Shown piece after piece: positions 43,693 to 55,440 of a stretch of DNA of 64,000 nucleotides. Position 1 is the stretch's first letter. Each line of letters starts with the position of its first letter. The notes below the pieces were generated by a model that was not told the origin of the DNA, searched no databases, and was given only the letters and a program-made list of their open reading frames with translations. Source of the stretch: Leptobrachium leishanense. Lineage: Eukaryota; Chordata; Amphibia; Anura; Megophryidae. The stretch is from the NCBI GenBank assembly GCA_009667805.1, contig CM019070.1, positions 57,230,735 to 57,294,734 of the forward strand, read 5' to 3'. The position numbers and the translations under genes are program-made.

Positions 43693-44311
43693 TAGGGATG
43701 CACCGATAACACTTTTTTAAGACCGAGTACCGATACTTTTTAAAAGTACTTATCGATACCGAGTACCAATACTTTTCTTTAATGTCATGTGACCACTTTC
43801 CAATAAGAACAAACAATCTAAAAATGCCCCCAGCTCACATGTATATATCCCCCCCAAGATAGATATCTATCTATTTATTCATACTGCCCCAGCTCATGGA
43901 TATACCCCAGCTCACACATGAATTTCCCCCCCCAGCTCACCTGGAGCTCTCCGCGATGATACTTACCTTCCTGAGCGACGCCGGGAAAGTTTCTGCGCGT
44001 GCGCTCGTTGGAAGGCCCCAGCCGCGATCACATGGTCCCACGTGGTCGCGGCTGGGGGCCTTCCAACGAGCGCACGCGCGGAGACTTTCCCGGCGTCGCT
44101 CAGGAAGGCAAGTATGAACACAGTGAGCAGCTGCAGGGCCTGTCCGAATGCCGATAGAGCATTCGGACAGCCGCCCCAGCACCTCGGATGCCGGCAAGCC
44201 GGCTCAATGCCGGCTTCCGGTATCTGGGAAAATATCGGGGGTACTGCATGAGTACCAAGTACTCCTGCAGTACCCGGTATCGGCACCGATACTAGTATCG
44301 GTATAACCCTA
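43693..44311 (+). mobile_element. hAT-A copy 3, complete
   Basis: Starts TAGGGATGCACCGATAACAC and ends CGGTATAACCCTA. Flanks ATCTGAAT (43685-43692) and GTCTGAAT (44312-44319) match at 7 of 8 positions. Contains AGCTCATGGATATACCCC units and one palindrome (about 43960-44110) whose ends carry ATACTTACCTTCC or its near complement. It supplies the empty site for the Tc1 insertion in copy 2. Confidence 0.9.
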
Positions 44312-45270
44312 GTCTGAATATTAAGGGTTGCCATGTAATCCAATTCAAGTCTACATTTTCCCAACCATGAGACTCGGCAAAATGTTCTTAGTCATCCCAT
44401 CCAAAATTTCTGCTAATATATTTGTACGAAAATAAATTCTAAACTTGAACATACACTAGAAAAGAGAATAAAAAAAATTATAAGACATACCTGTTAAGTT
44501 TAAAAGAATATTTATTTCACAGTCTAGCTATAAAGCATCAAAAGTTGATTTTTAAATGTAAGAAAGTGAAAATCAGGGGATGGAGGGAGGGAGGGAGGGA
44601 GGAAGGGAGGAAAGAAAGGTTTGAGAGCCGACCACACGACGATACAGAAAGATTTGGAATTCTTTGATGTGTTCAAGGAAAAAAAATAAAAAGGGCTAAT
44701 AACACAAGTCCTATTGAAACACTGTATAAAGACTGAAAGGCTAACAATGATAGACTAGCAATGTTTAGTTAATGACCCTCGAGTCGAGTGGATTTTTCAC
44801 ATGAGCCCTAACTAAATCAATGGTGTTTAAAGGTTGATATGTTTAATCACAGTGATTGACATTTCCTTCCTCTCACCAGATGCTGATCCTGGTCCCCATA
44901 GTCCAAAGTAAAGCCTCCTTGGAAGCTTTAGGACTTTTAGGTGGAAATTCTAATCTCCGTGGTTCGGCGGGGCACACAACAATTTGCTTTTAAACAGTGG
45001 CGTGGTCTTAACCCATGTGCCATTACTGCTGGAACGTCCCGCCAGTTAAGCCACTCTGACCTCGTAACACTGAAAAATTAAGAATACTTAGGATGCCATT
45101 TAAAAAACAAAATATACTCTGAAAATTAGATAGGGACTGGGAGTAGATGAATAATTAGCTTCCAGACTTCGATATGAGCAGAATCTTAAAAAGCAGAGGA
45201 TTAACTGCAGATCCTGCACCCTGGCTCAGTCTGCTCTGTGCAATTTGTTATACAGGTCAGAGTCCCCTTA
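44312..45270. other. Unassigned stretch with (GGGA)n
   Basis: A purine microsatellite, GGAGGGAGGGAGGGAGGGA, lies at 44582-44618. Otherwise no gene or element recognised. Confidence 0.5.
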
Positions 45271-45700
45271 GTCTAGGGTCAGATGAATGCATTTTTCACG
45301 TCCACCGTCAAAAAGTGCGTTGATGCATCCGAACGCATTTTTTTCACGGAAGACGCAATAGCGGTCATATGATGCGCAATTTCGGCCGTGATTTTTTACG
45401 GATCCAAACCAGGAATCTTTGGGTGTCTGGACGTTATGTTGGCCGGACATGAGCAGGGTCTGACGTCTCCCAATCAGGCACACACGCCGCTATGCGGACG
45501 CAGCACACTCTGTACGTCAGTACTAGCGGTTCGACGTTCTTGCCAAAATGTGTTAGTTTGCCGCTTGCGTTGCGCAGCCGAACTTTCGTGCGGCCGTACT
45601 TCGTGTGTGGGCCTGCGTTGGATGTCATCTGCTGCTACCACGGCTGTAATAAAGTGCTGCTAAAAACGCACGTTCGCACTGCGTTCGTCTGACCCCAGCC
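45271..45700. mobile_element. Harb-H copy, second subfamily
   Basis: Left GTCTAGGGTCAGATGAATGC and right GCGTTCGTCTGACCCCAGCC. Body blocks as at 32589-33015 (AAAAAGTGCGTTGATGCATC, GTCTGGACGTTATGTTGG, CGTCTCCCAATCAGGCACAC, TGTACGTCAGTACTAGCGGT). Flanks TTA and TCA are a probable decayed duplication. Open frames on both strands are shadows of the MITE. Confidence 0.85.
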
Positions 45701-46774
45701 TCAATGGGTTATTAAAAGGAGGGATCGAGTAACAACTCTGAAATGTAGCCAAGATTTTCATACTCCGTGTATCATAACGTGGCTGGTAGAAAACCCCAAT
45801 GTGTTCGCTCTGCTGGGGCCTGTTTGAAGAACCACTAAGAATGGAGAGACTGGTTTGCATGATGAGCATAGTGTTCTTGACTAAACGAGTCCCAGATGGC
45901 ACCATGCGAACTGTACCACGTGCCAGGTCGGAGGATGGATCCTGCGAATAATTCTAGCACGGCTCAGAGACTCAATATTCTAAACCGCACATTAAAAAGA
46001 AAAATCTTTGGTACGCTTAATATGGATTTATGTGTTTGTGTGCGTGTCATGAGATCTGGTTCGAATTATGGAAAAGGAGACTTCTAAATGCCATGCAAAG
46101 GGACAAAAAATAACGAACTGTAATTAGCTCAATTAATCAGCTATACGTCTGAGTTAAATTCCAAGATGAAATCATCAACACGAAAATAAGCAGTAAAAAC
46201 ACTGTAACACTTAAACAAAACACAGATTTCTTCACACCATGTGGCCATGGCACGTTCACAACATTTCGATGGGTAGTAAACCAGGGGTCAAGTGCTAAAA
46301 AAACCCTCACCAAGATTTGTCCCCCAATTAGCAATTATCACCTCACACGTAATACAAACACACACTCAAAACTGGGGAAAAAAAAATCTATAATTTATTG
46401 TGACTTAAAAGGGAAATATATGATTGAACCCCTAAATGCAAGCTTTACAGTGTATGGGACCAAAGGGAACTCCGTTCACTTTGCAAAATTGGTGCAGGAA
46501 CTTTGTTACCATGCTTTCCCCCTGGACTCCACCCCTATACTAAACAAATCTAAAATCAAGTCCCTGTTTGAGAACTATAGAAAGTTTAGTCCTGTAAGCG
46601 ACTCTAGTAGCACAGGGCTTGTGATAATGAAATATACTCAAATTCAGTAGCCAACTTAAAAAAAATACAAAAATAAAAATAAAAGGGCTAATAATTCTTG
46701 GGTTTTCAAAAGGAGTAGGAGATATATATATATATATATAAACTAACACAGACCCCCCCCCCCAAAAAAAAAAT
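45701..46774. other. Unassigned stretch with (AT)n
   Basis: A plus frame of 76 codons (46420-46650) reads as plausible protein (FTVYGTKGNSVHFAKLVQEL) but no family is recognised and no splice context supports it. An (AT)n run lies at 46722-46741 and a C-run and A-run precede the next MITE. Confidence 0.4.
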
Positions 46775-46951
46775 CAGGGTTATTCAGAGAAAGGTGAAAC
46801 TCTGGAGAACTTTTAGAGAAGTGAAAATTCTAGATCAAAATAGCCGATTTGGAAAGGGAGATAAAAGGAAGAATTTTTTTGGCTATCTTGACCTAGAATT
46901 TTCACTTCTCCAAAAGTTCTCCAGAGTTTCACCTTTCTCTGAATAACCCTG
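46775..46951. mobile_element. 177-bp palindromic MITE with MITE-D ends
   Basis: CAGGGTTATTCAGAGAAAGG pairs with CCTTTCTCTGAATAACCCTG. Pairing continues through GTGAAACTCTGGAGAACTTT and GAAAATTCTAGATCAA to a loop of about 45 bp. Flanked by AAT on both sides (46772-46774, 46952-46954). It shares only the terminal CAGGGTTATTC and 3-bp duplication with MITE-D, suggesting mobilisation by the same transposase. Confidence 0.9.
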
Positions 46952-47067
46952 AATGTGTCATTTCAAGAAGTTCCTCTAAAAAGGTCAATGCAGGAATACA
47001 GAGCTGGTCATGAAATTGGCAACATTTCATAATGAGCTTGCTACCATATAAAAGGTGCGCCAGCTAA

Positions 47068-47370
47068 GGGCCACGTCAGACGAGCGCACTAGGTGCACCC
47101 CTACTGACATGCTTACCGGCGCCCGTCTCAGCGTTGTGACGCTGCAACGGGGATGGTCACACGCTTGTGCACGCGCACAACAAGCGTCCGTTATCAAAGC
47201 CTCCCCGTCGATGCGCTAGGATGAGCGTTGACGGGGCTGCAAGCGCGATCCTCCATAGGATTGCACTTTGCAGCGCTGAGCGCGGTGGCCAGACGGGCGT
47301 CGAGTGGAAGGAACGTCCACTCTCAAGGACGTTCCTTCTGGTCTCCAATGACGCTCGTCTGACCCTAGCC
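47068..47370. mobile_element. Harb-G MITE, copy 2
   Basis: Left GGGCCACGTCAGACGAGCGC and right CGCTCGTCTGACCCTAGCC, flanked by TAA (47065-47067, 47371-47373). The body has TCAGCGTTGTGACGCTGCAA, ATCCTCCATAGGAT, CTTTGCAGCGCTGAGCGCGG and the hairpin GGAAGGAACGTCC/GGACGTTCCTTC. Its terminus resembles Harb-H (TCAGACGAGCG), so both may use one transposase. Confidence 0.9.
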
Positions 47371-48469
47371 TAACGGTTGCACGCCACCTCCAGACCAGGC
47401 TACTTTTAGCTGGGGACACCCTGCAGAACACAGAATTGTTACAAGGCTTAGATGTGTTTTTTTTGTTTTATCCAAACAATTTAAGAAAAAAACCATCTAT
47501 ATATTAAAAGAGATACTACCACAGACATGTTTTATTATCCCATCTAAAGTCGGATAGAATCCAGTAGATCTGATCATGATCTTTGCAGACGTGGAACGTT
47601 CGTAAGTTCCTTTTTTCCAGTCCGACAGACCCAGGCGACCCGTTTCACACCAACCATCAGCCAGTGTCTTAGCACGTCAGTTCCAAGCAGAGGGAGATTA
47701 TTATTAGCAAGTAGAAGGCAGCAATAAATAAAACGCCGCCAGAAAGATGTCAATTGCAAGAGTCCAGTTCTGGAGGCCACATTTACTGAAATATTACGCT
47801 CTGCAGCCAAGGAGCCGGAAAATAAAAATAAAAAAAAGTGCTGGGGCTCTATAAAACCACACGACTGAGGAAAGAATTAATGATCTCGGCGCCCAAGAAA
47901 GGATATTACACACACACATGCACACTCCTTTGCTCCGCGATCCATGAAGCTGAAACCAAGGTCATGTAAATGTGTGATGGATACCAGACATACCAAAAGA
48001 CCTTCCTATTTCTGATAAAATCAAAAGGGAAACGATCACGAAATAAAAAATGTCTTTACTGAAAGTAGCATCATCACTTGGCATGGGATTATAGAATAAA
48101 ATAAATTGATATGTAAATGGTCAATAACATGGATGAACGGCCAACAAGACACATAGTAAATTTCCGAGGTTTCAGCTAACCACGGTTTATAACCCAAGAA
48201 TATTAAATGGAAAATTCCAGCTAAAATGTCTGGGTGCATTTCATTTAGAGAGCGCACACTTACAACGTACACTGTATTTATTATTTAATGTCAGTAATGT
48301 CTTCATAATGTGCATAATATATAATTAAATGTTATAGGCATGTATGCTTTTAAATGTGGGGAAAAAAAACCCACAACATACAGCAGGAGTCGCTAAGATC
48401 TGAGGCTTCAAGGAAAGGTTTTGATCGCATCACCTACGGATACAGACTGTCAAATGGGGTTTGGGATTA
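47371..48469. other. Unassigned non-coding stretch
   Basis: No gene or element recognised. Frames of up to 78 codons lack known domains. Confidence 0.5.
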
Positions 48470-48750
48470 CCGCCAGGGAGGTTATCTAAAGTGTGGCTCG
48501 GGGTTAATTTTCAGTACCTTAAGGCCTCTTTCACACTCAAAAAATCATTTTATATTTTTTTCCTCCCTGACATTGACCCGGTGGTAAATAGAGTGTGGCT
48601 CGGGGTTAACTTTCAGTGCTGAAAGCGGTAACTCCGAGCCACACTCTGACTGCCGCTGGATACATTACCTGTCCCTGAGTTCCCTCGCTGTCCCCCACAG
48701 TCTCCTCCAGCGATCGCGGCGTTTTACTTCCTGGTTCCCTTCTCGCGTTG
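48470..48750. mobile_element. TTAA-L fragments
   Basis: ACCGCCAGGGAGGTTAT at about 48469-48485 is a TTAA-L end. The rest shares with 50539-51507 the blocks GTGTGGCTCGGGGTTAA, CTGAAAGCGGTAACTCCGAG, CCACACTCTGACTGCCGCTG, CAGTCTCCTCCAGCGATCG and TTTTACTTCCTGGTTCCCTT. A GGCCTCTTTCACACTC motif at 48523 may be the end of another element. Confidence 0.65.
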
Positions 48751-49120
48751 TATGGGATGTATTCAAAGGACATCATTGGGGGTAGATTACAAGTCGTTTA
48801 AGCTCCTTGTCATATGTCATTCAGCTGCATTTACCTCAGCCTTGAGAACAATACCCTCATGCAGCCTTATCGAAACATTCCCTCCTCCACTGTATTAACT
48901 TAATTACTGTAGATTAAATAAACAAGAGCCACAAAGCTTTTGATAATGTTGCATCATGGGAAAAATACATAAAAATGGGAACAAAAGATCAAAACCTTAT
49001 TTTTATTTTATGTGCAGTTACTTCAAACAAAGAAACAAGAGAAGCACGTGTTTTATAAGGTGGTTTTATTTGTAATGCACAAGTAATCTAGTTACAGCTC
49101 ATGTAAGCGGTAGTGTTCCT
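48751..49120. mobile_element. TTAA-F related repeat N, copy 1
   Basis: Pairs with 55441-55755 through GGGATGT.TCAAAGGACATCA, GGTAGATTA.AAGTC, ACATTCCCTCCTC, AATTACTTCAAACAAAGAAA and GTAATCTAGTTA.AGCT. The right end, GGTAGTGTTCCT, meets TTAA at 49121-49124. The left terminus is not defined. Confidence 0.65.
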
Positions 49121-49124
49121 TTAA

Positions 49125-50050
49125 ACATTTATAGCAGAGAGGAAAGCACTGTAGGTTTTATCTGATCTGTGTACATCATGGTTACTGAACAGAATTGTAA
49201 TCAGTGCGGCTATGATTTTGAATTGGATTACAGGATTAATGCAGCAGAAAAAAAAATATTCAACACATAATAATGCAAGAAACTTTAAATGGAGGAGCTG
49301 CCTCCTTCCCAGGACTTGTAACATGTGGAGGCCTCACACCAGGAGGCATCTCAATAAAACCTGATTCTCACATGGTTTTCTATTGCATTCTGAGCCCCAG
49401 CAGGGGTTTATGGGAGTTCAGCTTTGAACAAGAAAAAAAAATAAACTTGTCAGAAACCCCTGCTGTGCAACCTCTAATGTAGAATACAGGTAAAACCCAT
49501 GTTATTGCCACAGGTCAGGACAGCGGAACAGGAGTGCATGGTTTTACAAGATAAAACTTACAAGCATTGCAAAAGCAAAAAACCACAAAAAAACTCAATA
49601 CCCTATGCATCCAACTGCAATGTAACAGACCCTGCAAAATCCTACTAATGATTCTATAGATTATTTATATTATTATTTGAGAGCATACACCTCTCTAATG
49701 CACTTAGCAGAATAATTCAAGACAATATTGTACAGATATAGCCCCAATTTATGCTTTTAAGTGAGTGATGAATTTTATTTTTGTTCATGCATTTTTCTGC
49801 AATTCTCATTACCTGATCTAAATGACGTTGGTAAACATTAGAACAGAGAAGCAATAGAACATAAACAATCTGATACCTATATTTGTGCTACGAACTCTAC
49901 TTCCTCTAAAGTGATCTTTTACAAGCCAGAAACACACTATAGGGGACACATTCAAGATATACAATAATTTGAATGGAAACAAGTAGAATGATCACTTGTT
50001 GAACACACCTCCTCCCCACACAGAAATGTTGACAAAGACTACATGTAGAA
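49125..50050. other. Unassigned non-coding stretch
   Basis: A/T-rich. Nothing recognised apart from short homopolymer runs. Confidence 0.5.
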
Positions 50051-50054
50051 CGTT

Positions 50055-50237
50055 GGGATGTGGAGAGAGGCTGTTGAGACACAGGTTCAATCCCAGCAAG
50101 AGCACCTCTCCAGTAAGTGTCCTTGGGCAAGACAACTAATGGTACATACTCGCCACCCAGGACATACTTGAAAACAAGAAAAATCTCAAGGTATCCTTAC
50201 TGGTAAAATCTTTTCTCAAGAAAAAAAAAAAAAAATG
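50055..50237 (+). mobile_element. SINE-S, partly 5'-truncated
   Basis: Begins near GGATGTGGAGAGAGGCTG, with box B-like GGTTCAATCCC (one change from 33387), GTGTCCTTGGGCAAGACAAC, CACCCAGGACATACTTGAAA and TATCCTTACTGGTAAAATC, ending in an A-run to 50237. Confidence 0.88.
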
Positions 50238-50377
50238 TGGAAAACTATATATATGTATATAAGAACAATATTTAGGGATTAGTCTCCACCTTTGTTGATT
50301 TTATGTCAATGTACACCCCCCCCCAATGTTCCATAATTCATTGCATGTGAAATTGTTTACGTGAATGTCTTTTCATC

Positions 50378-50440
50378 CAAGGACATACTTGAAAACAAGA
50401 GAAATCTCAATGTATCCTTCCTGCTAAAATAATTTATAAA
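50378..50440 (+). mobile_element. SINE-S/LINE-X 3' tail only
   Basis: CAAGGACATACTTGAAAACA, then GAGAAATCTCAATGTATCC and TTCCTGCTAAAATAATTTAT with AAATAAATAAA. Only the shared tail is present, as expected for a severely truncated retrotransposition product. Confidence 0.75.
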
Positions 50441-50538
50441 TAAATAAAATGTTCCAAAACTAAAAGGTGCTGTATAGATGCCATTCAGATCAATGTAGCT
50501 GCAGGGTTGACTGCTGGCAAAGACCTGACCTCTTTTAA

Positions 50539-51507
50539 CCTCCCTGGTGGCGTACCCGAGTGTGTCTAGGGGTTAAATTTCCCCGCTGAGAGCGGTAAAC
50601 CCCGAGACACACTCGGGCTGTATACACCACCTCTCCCTGATCTCTGCAGTCTCCTCCGGCAATTGCAGAGTTTTACTTCCAGAGGCCTGTTCAATACCTC
50701 AGCAGCTGCTGAATTGCTGCAGCGCAGCAATTCAGTTTGCTGCAGCAGTGTCGTTGAACCCTTTGGATGCGAATTTTGAATCCAAAATGGCCGACAATTT
50801 CTTAATGAAACATTCAGATTGTTTTTCGGATCACTCGACAAAATATAATAAAGAGAAGCAGTCAGCACATTCCGTTTTGTACGCACACACCACAAATGAT
50901 AGTTTTTAATGAATAAACGTTATGTTTACTTCTGAAACAATATATAAATTGAACTGTAATATATGTCTATGTGCAGGGGGAAATAATAAATATTTTGTGC
51001 TTTGGTGAACAAAAACCTCAAAATTAACATTGCTGTAGGGAATTATTACTTGCTTCGAGGCGGCGGCCATCTTGCTGTAGGGCATTGTTACTGGCTTCAT
51101 GCGGCGGCCATCTTTAATACGTCACACGAAGCATCTCCTCGGGTCGCTGCAAGTGCTAGGTTAGCACTGCTGAGCGCTGAGCGGTTGAACGGCGTTCAAT
51201 GCAAGTTGCTAACTTAGCACTTGCAGCGGCTGAGGTATTGAACAGGCCTCTGGATTCCTTCTCACGAGAAGGAAACCAGGAAGTAATGAGGTCGTGGTCG
51301 CCGGAGGAGGCAGCTGGGGACTTCGAGGGAGCGCAGGGAGAGGTGATGTATCCAGCGGCATCCCGAGTGTTGTTCGGGGTTACCGCTTCCACCATAGGAA
51401 TTTAACCCCGAGCCACACTTGGGATGCCGCTAGAAGGGGGCCAAAAAAATAATAAAATAGACCGCTTTTAGACGCGGTTTTTCCCTAGAATTAGACCGCC
51501 AGGAAGG
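50539..51507. mobile_element. TTAA-L element with nested insertion
   Basis: TTAA at 50535-50538 and 51508-51511. Ends CCTCCCTGGTGGCGTA and GACCGCCAGGAAGG are inverted repeats. Inner blocks: GAGTGTGTCTAGGGGTTAAA at the left and TTTAACCCCGAGCCACACTT at the right also pair. Interrupted by another repeat at about 50681-51250. Piggy-Bac-like by duplication. Confidence 0.85.
50681..51250. mobile_element. Insertion with 25-bp inverted repeats in TTAA-L
   Basis: CCAGAGGCCTGTTCAATACC (50679) and GGTATTGAACAGGCCTCTGG (ending about 51254) are perfect inverted repeats and extend through CTCAGC/GCTGAG. The fragment at 48730 (TTTTACTTCCTGGTTCCCTT) shows TTAA-L without it. The interior repeats CGGCGGCCATCTT twice and has a GCAGCAGCTGCTGAATTGC palindrome. 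A clear duplication is not visible; the family is unknown. Confidence 0.65.
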
Positions 51508-51791
51508 TTAATTGCCATCACATGTAACATATGTGCTCACAAAATGAATTCAACTAACATCCTAACACAACCCAACGTAGACATTGAGAATTATCGCAAA
51601 AACCAGAACATCAACATTGTTAGGTCAACAAGACCTTGGAAAAAAAAATGGAAGCCCCGGGCGCATTGTGAACACAGAAACCTAGTTATTAGGCATGGGT
51701 GAATTTTAAACTGCAGCAAAAGCATTGTTTGCTATATAGGTCACTGGTCAGGATTGATAGTTTCAACTACCGAACCATTTCTAGATGATAA

Positions 51792-53085
51792 AATTATTCT
51801 TTATTTATACAGTGCCATCATATCTGTAGCGCAGAGCTGAACAATGGGTTCACTATAGACAGGGTTACAATACGTTCAGTCAGAACAACATTCGACAAAC
51901 CAACACAGGAGAAAATCAAGGTCCTATTCCTGTGGGAATTTACAATCTAGAAGGGTTGGAGGGTGAGAAACAGGAGGAGAGGACTGCAAGGTGAGAGTGA
52001 TGCCTGGCTGGGGGTGAAGTGTATTAGTGGGTCGGGTGGTTGGCTTCCCTGAAAAGGAAGGGAAATTAAGGAAAAGTCGGACAGTACGAGTGAGTGCATC
52101 CCAGAGAGTGGAAGGTGCGTGAGAGAAGTCCTGCAGTCTAGCATAGGAAGAGGTGATAAGGCAAGAAGCTAGGCCTACGTCACGGTGTGATGGTGTACTT
52201 CAGGCTGGGGTGTACTTCGTTATTAGTGAAGACAGGTAGTGGGGAGCTGACAGTGAGAGCTTAGTAGGTCGGGGTGAGCATTTTGAATTTAGTTCTGCAG
52301 TGGATGGGGAACCAGTGAAGGAACTCAGATTGGAGCGGCCGAAACAGAACAGGAGGCAGGGTAAATAAACCTGGCAGAGACATTTAGGATGGACTGTAGG
52401 GGGAGGGGTGGGAAAGAGGGAGGCTAACTAAAAAGTAGTCAAGTCGGGCGATTACAAAGTGAGGATGAGTTTGCTTGGTGGTGTCAGTGATAAATGGCCG
52501 AATTGTGGAAATAATACGCACATTGGTTGCGACAAGAGGAAGAGCGAGAATAAACTTGGGGATTGAAGAACAAAGAGGAGTTAAGTGTAACTCAGACGCT
52601 TAACCTGGTTTGATGGGGGGTAGTGATGCTGTCGACAGTGATAGAGGGGTCTGGAGGTGGGGAGGCAATACAGGGAGGAATTAGCAGGAGATTAGTCTTC
52701 GACATATTAATCCTTAGGTGGCGAGAGGCCATCCAAGAGGAAATGCGAGATAAACAGTCACTGACTTTAGAAAGGACCGGAAGAGAGAGATCAGGGGTAG
52801 AGAGGTAGATATGATTATCATCAGCATAGAGGTAGTAATTAAAGCCAAAGCCGTTGACTATTTTACCCAAGAAGGAGGTGTAGATAGAGTAGCAGAGGAC
52901 CCAGAACAGAGTCTTGAGGTACATCAGCTGGTAAAGGCTTTGAAGAGAAGTTGCCAACAAACGACACCGAAAAGGACCTGTTAGATAGGAGTCAACCCAA
53001 GAGAGCACTGTCACAGAGACTGGGAGAGCCTAGAGTCTGTAGAAGGAGGGGGTGATCGACAGTGTCAAAAGTTTAGGTAAAACAA
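51792..53085 (-). pseudogene. L2-type LINE reverse transcriptase and 3' end
   Basis: The minus strand from about 53085 encodes L2/CR1-like reverse transcriptase pieces: WVDSYLTGPFRCRL, VLCYSIYTSFLGKIV, the catalytic YADD in FNYYLYADDNHIYLS, and SSWMASRHLRINMSKTNLLL. A 140-codon open frame at 52592-53014 spans these with at least one internal shift. Further down the strand frames are broken. The 3' tail at 51792-51960 (complement: GATTGTAAATTCCCACAGGA, ATGATGGCACTGTATAAATA) is the L2 end. No ORF1 or endonuclease was found, so it is 5'-truncated. Confidence 0.9.
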
Positions 53086-53199
53086 GATACATTCTTTTAG
53101 AATGTCAAAACTACCAATATGTTATTTATATGCCCTATAGAGTGCTCATATCATGAGCAAAGAAAGGGTAAAAGCAAATTCAAACTTATCACTTAAGTC

Positions 53200-54100
53200 A
53201 ACCCAAGAGATAAAAAGGGAAATGATAAATGTTATTGGGAAGACGATCATAGTTGGACTTCGAAAAAGCCTTTTCCGGATAAATGACTATCATCTGGCAA
53301 TCTAACCGTACAACTGCAATGGCCTATGTACCATGATGGAATGTGATTTTATACCTGGAATTAAGCAGTGCATACTAGAGAAGACTACATCTTTGTAATG
53401 GCGAAAGCCTTCAATTGTCAACAAGGTACTTGGTGAATACAGCAACGACTATCCTGTGATGTTAATGGACCACCTTCTTCAAACATCATATCATTAGGCT
53501 TTATGTAGAATGTTATTGAATACAACATCTACGTTACCACATGATAAGTGACCTGCAGCCAAGTGACCAGAGAAGACTCTGTCAGGAAAGGATGCAGAAT
53601 CTTCATTTTGGAACATGGCAGCCTCTGTCCCCTGATGGCAATTGACCCAATACCTAGGACATCACTGCTGGTTTCTAAAAAGAGAGACCATCTTTGTTTT
53701 GGTAAAAATGTTAAATGCCCAACCAGGTTTTCTTGTTTGGAAAGACTTAAATAACAACATGGCAGTTGGGGACTACAATAATTTTTCCCCAATGTGGCAA
53801 GTGACCTACTGCTGGGAATATGACTACGGGTGACAAATGTCCATGTTCTCTATTGTTTAACAACCCATAAGCAGAGACTAGCCATGTAACTTTCAACATC
53901 AACAAGGCACTTTGTAAATTTAGCAGTTACCTTTCATGTGATGGCAATTGATTTTGTGCCTGTAGAATTGAATTGCAGTTTATGACTTTAGACGACTAGA
54001 TCCCTGGGAAAGGAAATGCCTTCAACTACCAAGAATGGAAGATCATGTGATTATAGTCTATTGCAGTAAGTGACCTTCTGCTTGGGACATTGCAGTTGAG
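53200..54100. repeat. Very degenerate tandem-like repeat
   Basis: Similar phrases recur at roughly 250-320 bp: CAACAAGGTACTTGGTGAAT and CAACAAGGCACTTTGTAAAT; CCTGTGATGTTAATGG and CATGTGATGGCAATTGA; AAGTGACCTGCAGCC and AAGTGACCTACTGCTGGGA. Divergence is high and the unit cannot be fixed by eye. Confidence 0.45.
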
Positions 54101-54108
54101 GTATATTA

Positions 54109-54544
54109 GGCTAGGGTCAGACTGAGGCAGTGCGAACGCGCGTTCTGGCGCACATAATCACGGCCGCACTAGCAGCAGATGACAGGCAATGACGGCCAAT
54201 ATACGACGTACGGTCGCACAAAAGTCCGGCCGCGCAACGCAAGTGGAAAATTAACGCATTTTTTCGAGAACGTTAAACCGCTGGTACTGACGTACAGAGT
54301 GCGCTGCGGCCGCATAGCAGCGTGTGTGCGTGATTAGGAGACGTCAGACGCTGCTAGTGTGCGGCCAACATAACGTTCAAACAGCCGGATTTCCCTAGAC
54401 TTCTTTTTACCCCATCGTCATGAAATACGTCCAGAATTGCGCATCGTCTGACCACTTAAGCGTATTCCGTGAAAAAATGCGTGCGCACGCATCGACGTAC
54501 ATTTTGACGGTGGCCGCAGAAAATGCGCTCATCTGTCCCTAGCC
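54109..54544. mobile_element. Harb-H copy, second subfamily, inverted
   Basis: Left GGCTAGGGTCAGACTGAGGC and right CTCATCTGTCCCTAGCC. In complement it carries the order seen at 32589-33015 (CCGCTGGTACTGACGTACAG, GTGTGTGCGTGATTAGGAGA, CCAACATAACGTTCAAACAG). Flanks TTA and TAA are compatible with a 3-bp duplication but do not match exactly. CpG-rich. Confidence 0.85.
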
Positions 54545-55440
54545 TAAAAGCCACTTTGTCAAAGTATACCTTAATTGGCCTTTGTTGAATATAGGAGCAG
54601 CTTTCCCATGACTGTAAATGATGTGCCATGTGGCTTCAGAAGACCTTTGGTGGTGGTGGTGGTCTTGATCATGTGCTCATTCATATTCACATTATAATTA
54701 TCAAACTTCATAATAATGTGAATGTAAACCTTACACGCACACAAAACACTGATTAAAACAAAAATATTTATTTTCAGTTTGGAAATAAAATCAGAGCAAA
54801 GGAATAAGTGACTGCGCTCCACTGAACGCTTGTCGGCAGTGAGGAGGTTTGCCGTCATCAAAATCAAAAAAGACTAGACTACGATAAGTAGAGCGCAATT
54901 TACTGAGCCAAAGCAATGCAATTACTTCCACCAACTATGAAAACCTGATAAGAGTGAAACATCAAAGTCATTTCACATAACAAAAAGCTATATCCACTGG
55001 GAGTATATGACAGTCAGGAAGAATAGTGGAAAGAAAAACACTTTCGCAATGTGATGCTTGTACACGTAGGAAGTTATTCACCAAACGGCATTGTTCCAAC
55101 CATGGTAAACTACGGCGATAAAAAGAGAAATTCAAAAGACGCCAGGCAAAGCTTCATTGATGAATAAGCCTCCTAGCTATATTATTTTTGTTCAAAAGGG
55201 CCAATACCAGCAAAACATGAAATGTTCTTATTTTGTATATTTTATGTATCTGACATATGTGCTTTGTTTTTATCATGTGTTTAAGAAAATATTTCACTCT
55301 ATATATGTCACTGGGTGCATTCATTTGGTGATCTATTGTGTTGTAACCTGCCCCCCTCTAGTATCTTTGCATCACTTGCTCCTCACTATGTGGCAATGGC
55401 CATAGAATGGAGTCTATGGGTTGCACACGGACTCAAATCA
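54545..55440. other. Unassigned stretch with (GGT)n
   Basis: A (GGT)n tract lies at 54649-54663. Frames of up to 98 codons include low-complexity threonine runs from it. No gene recognised. Confidence 0.5.
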
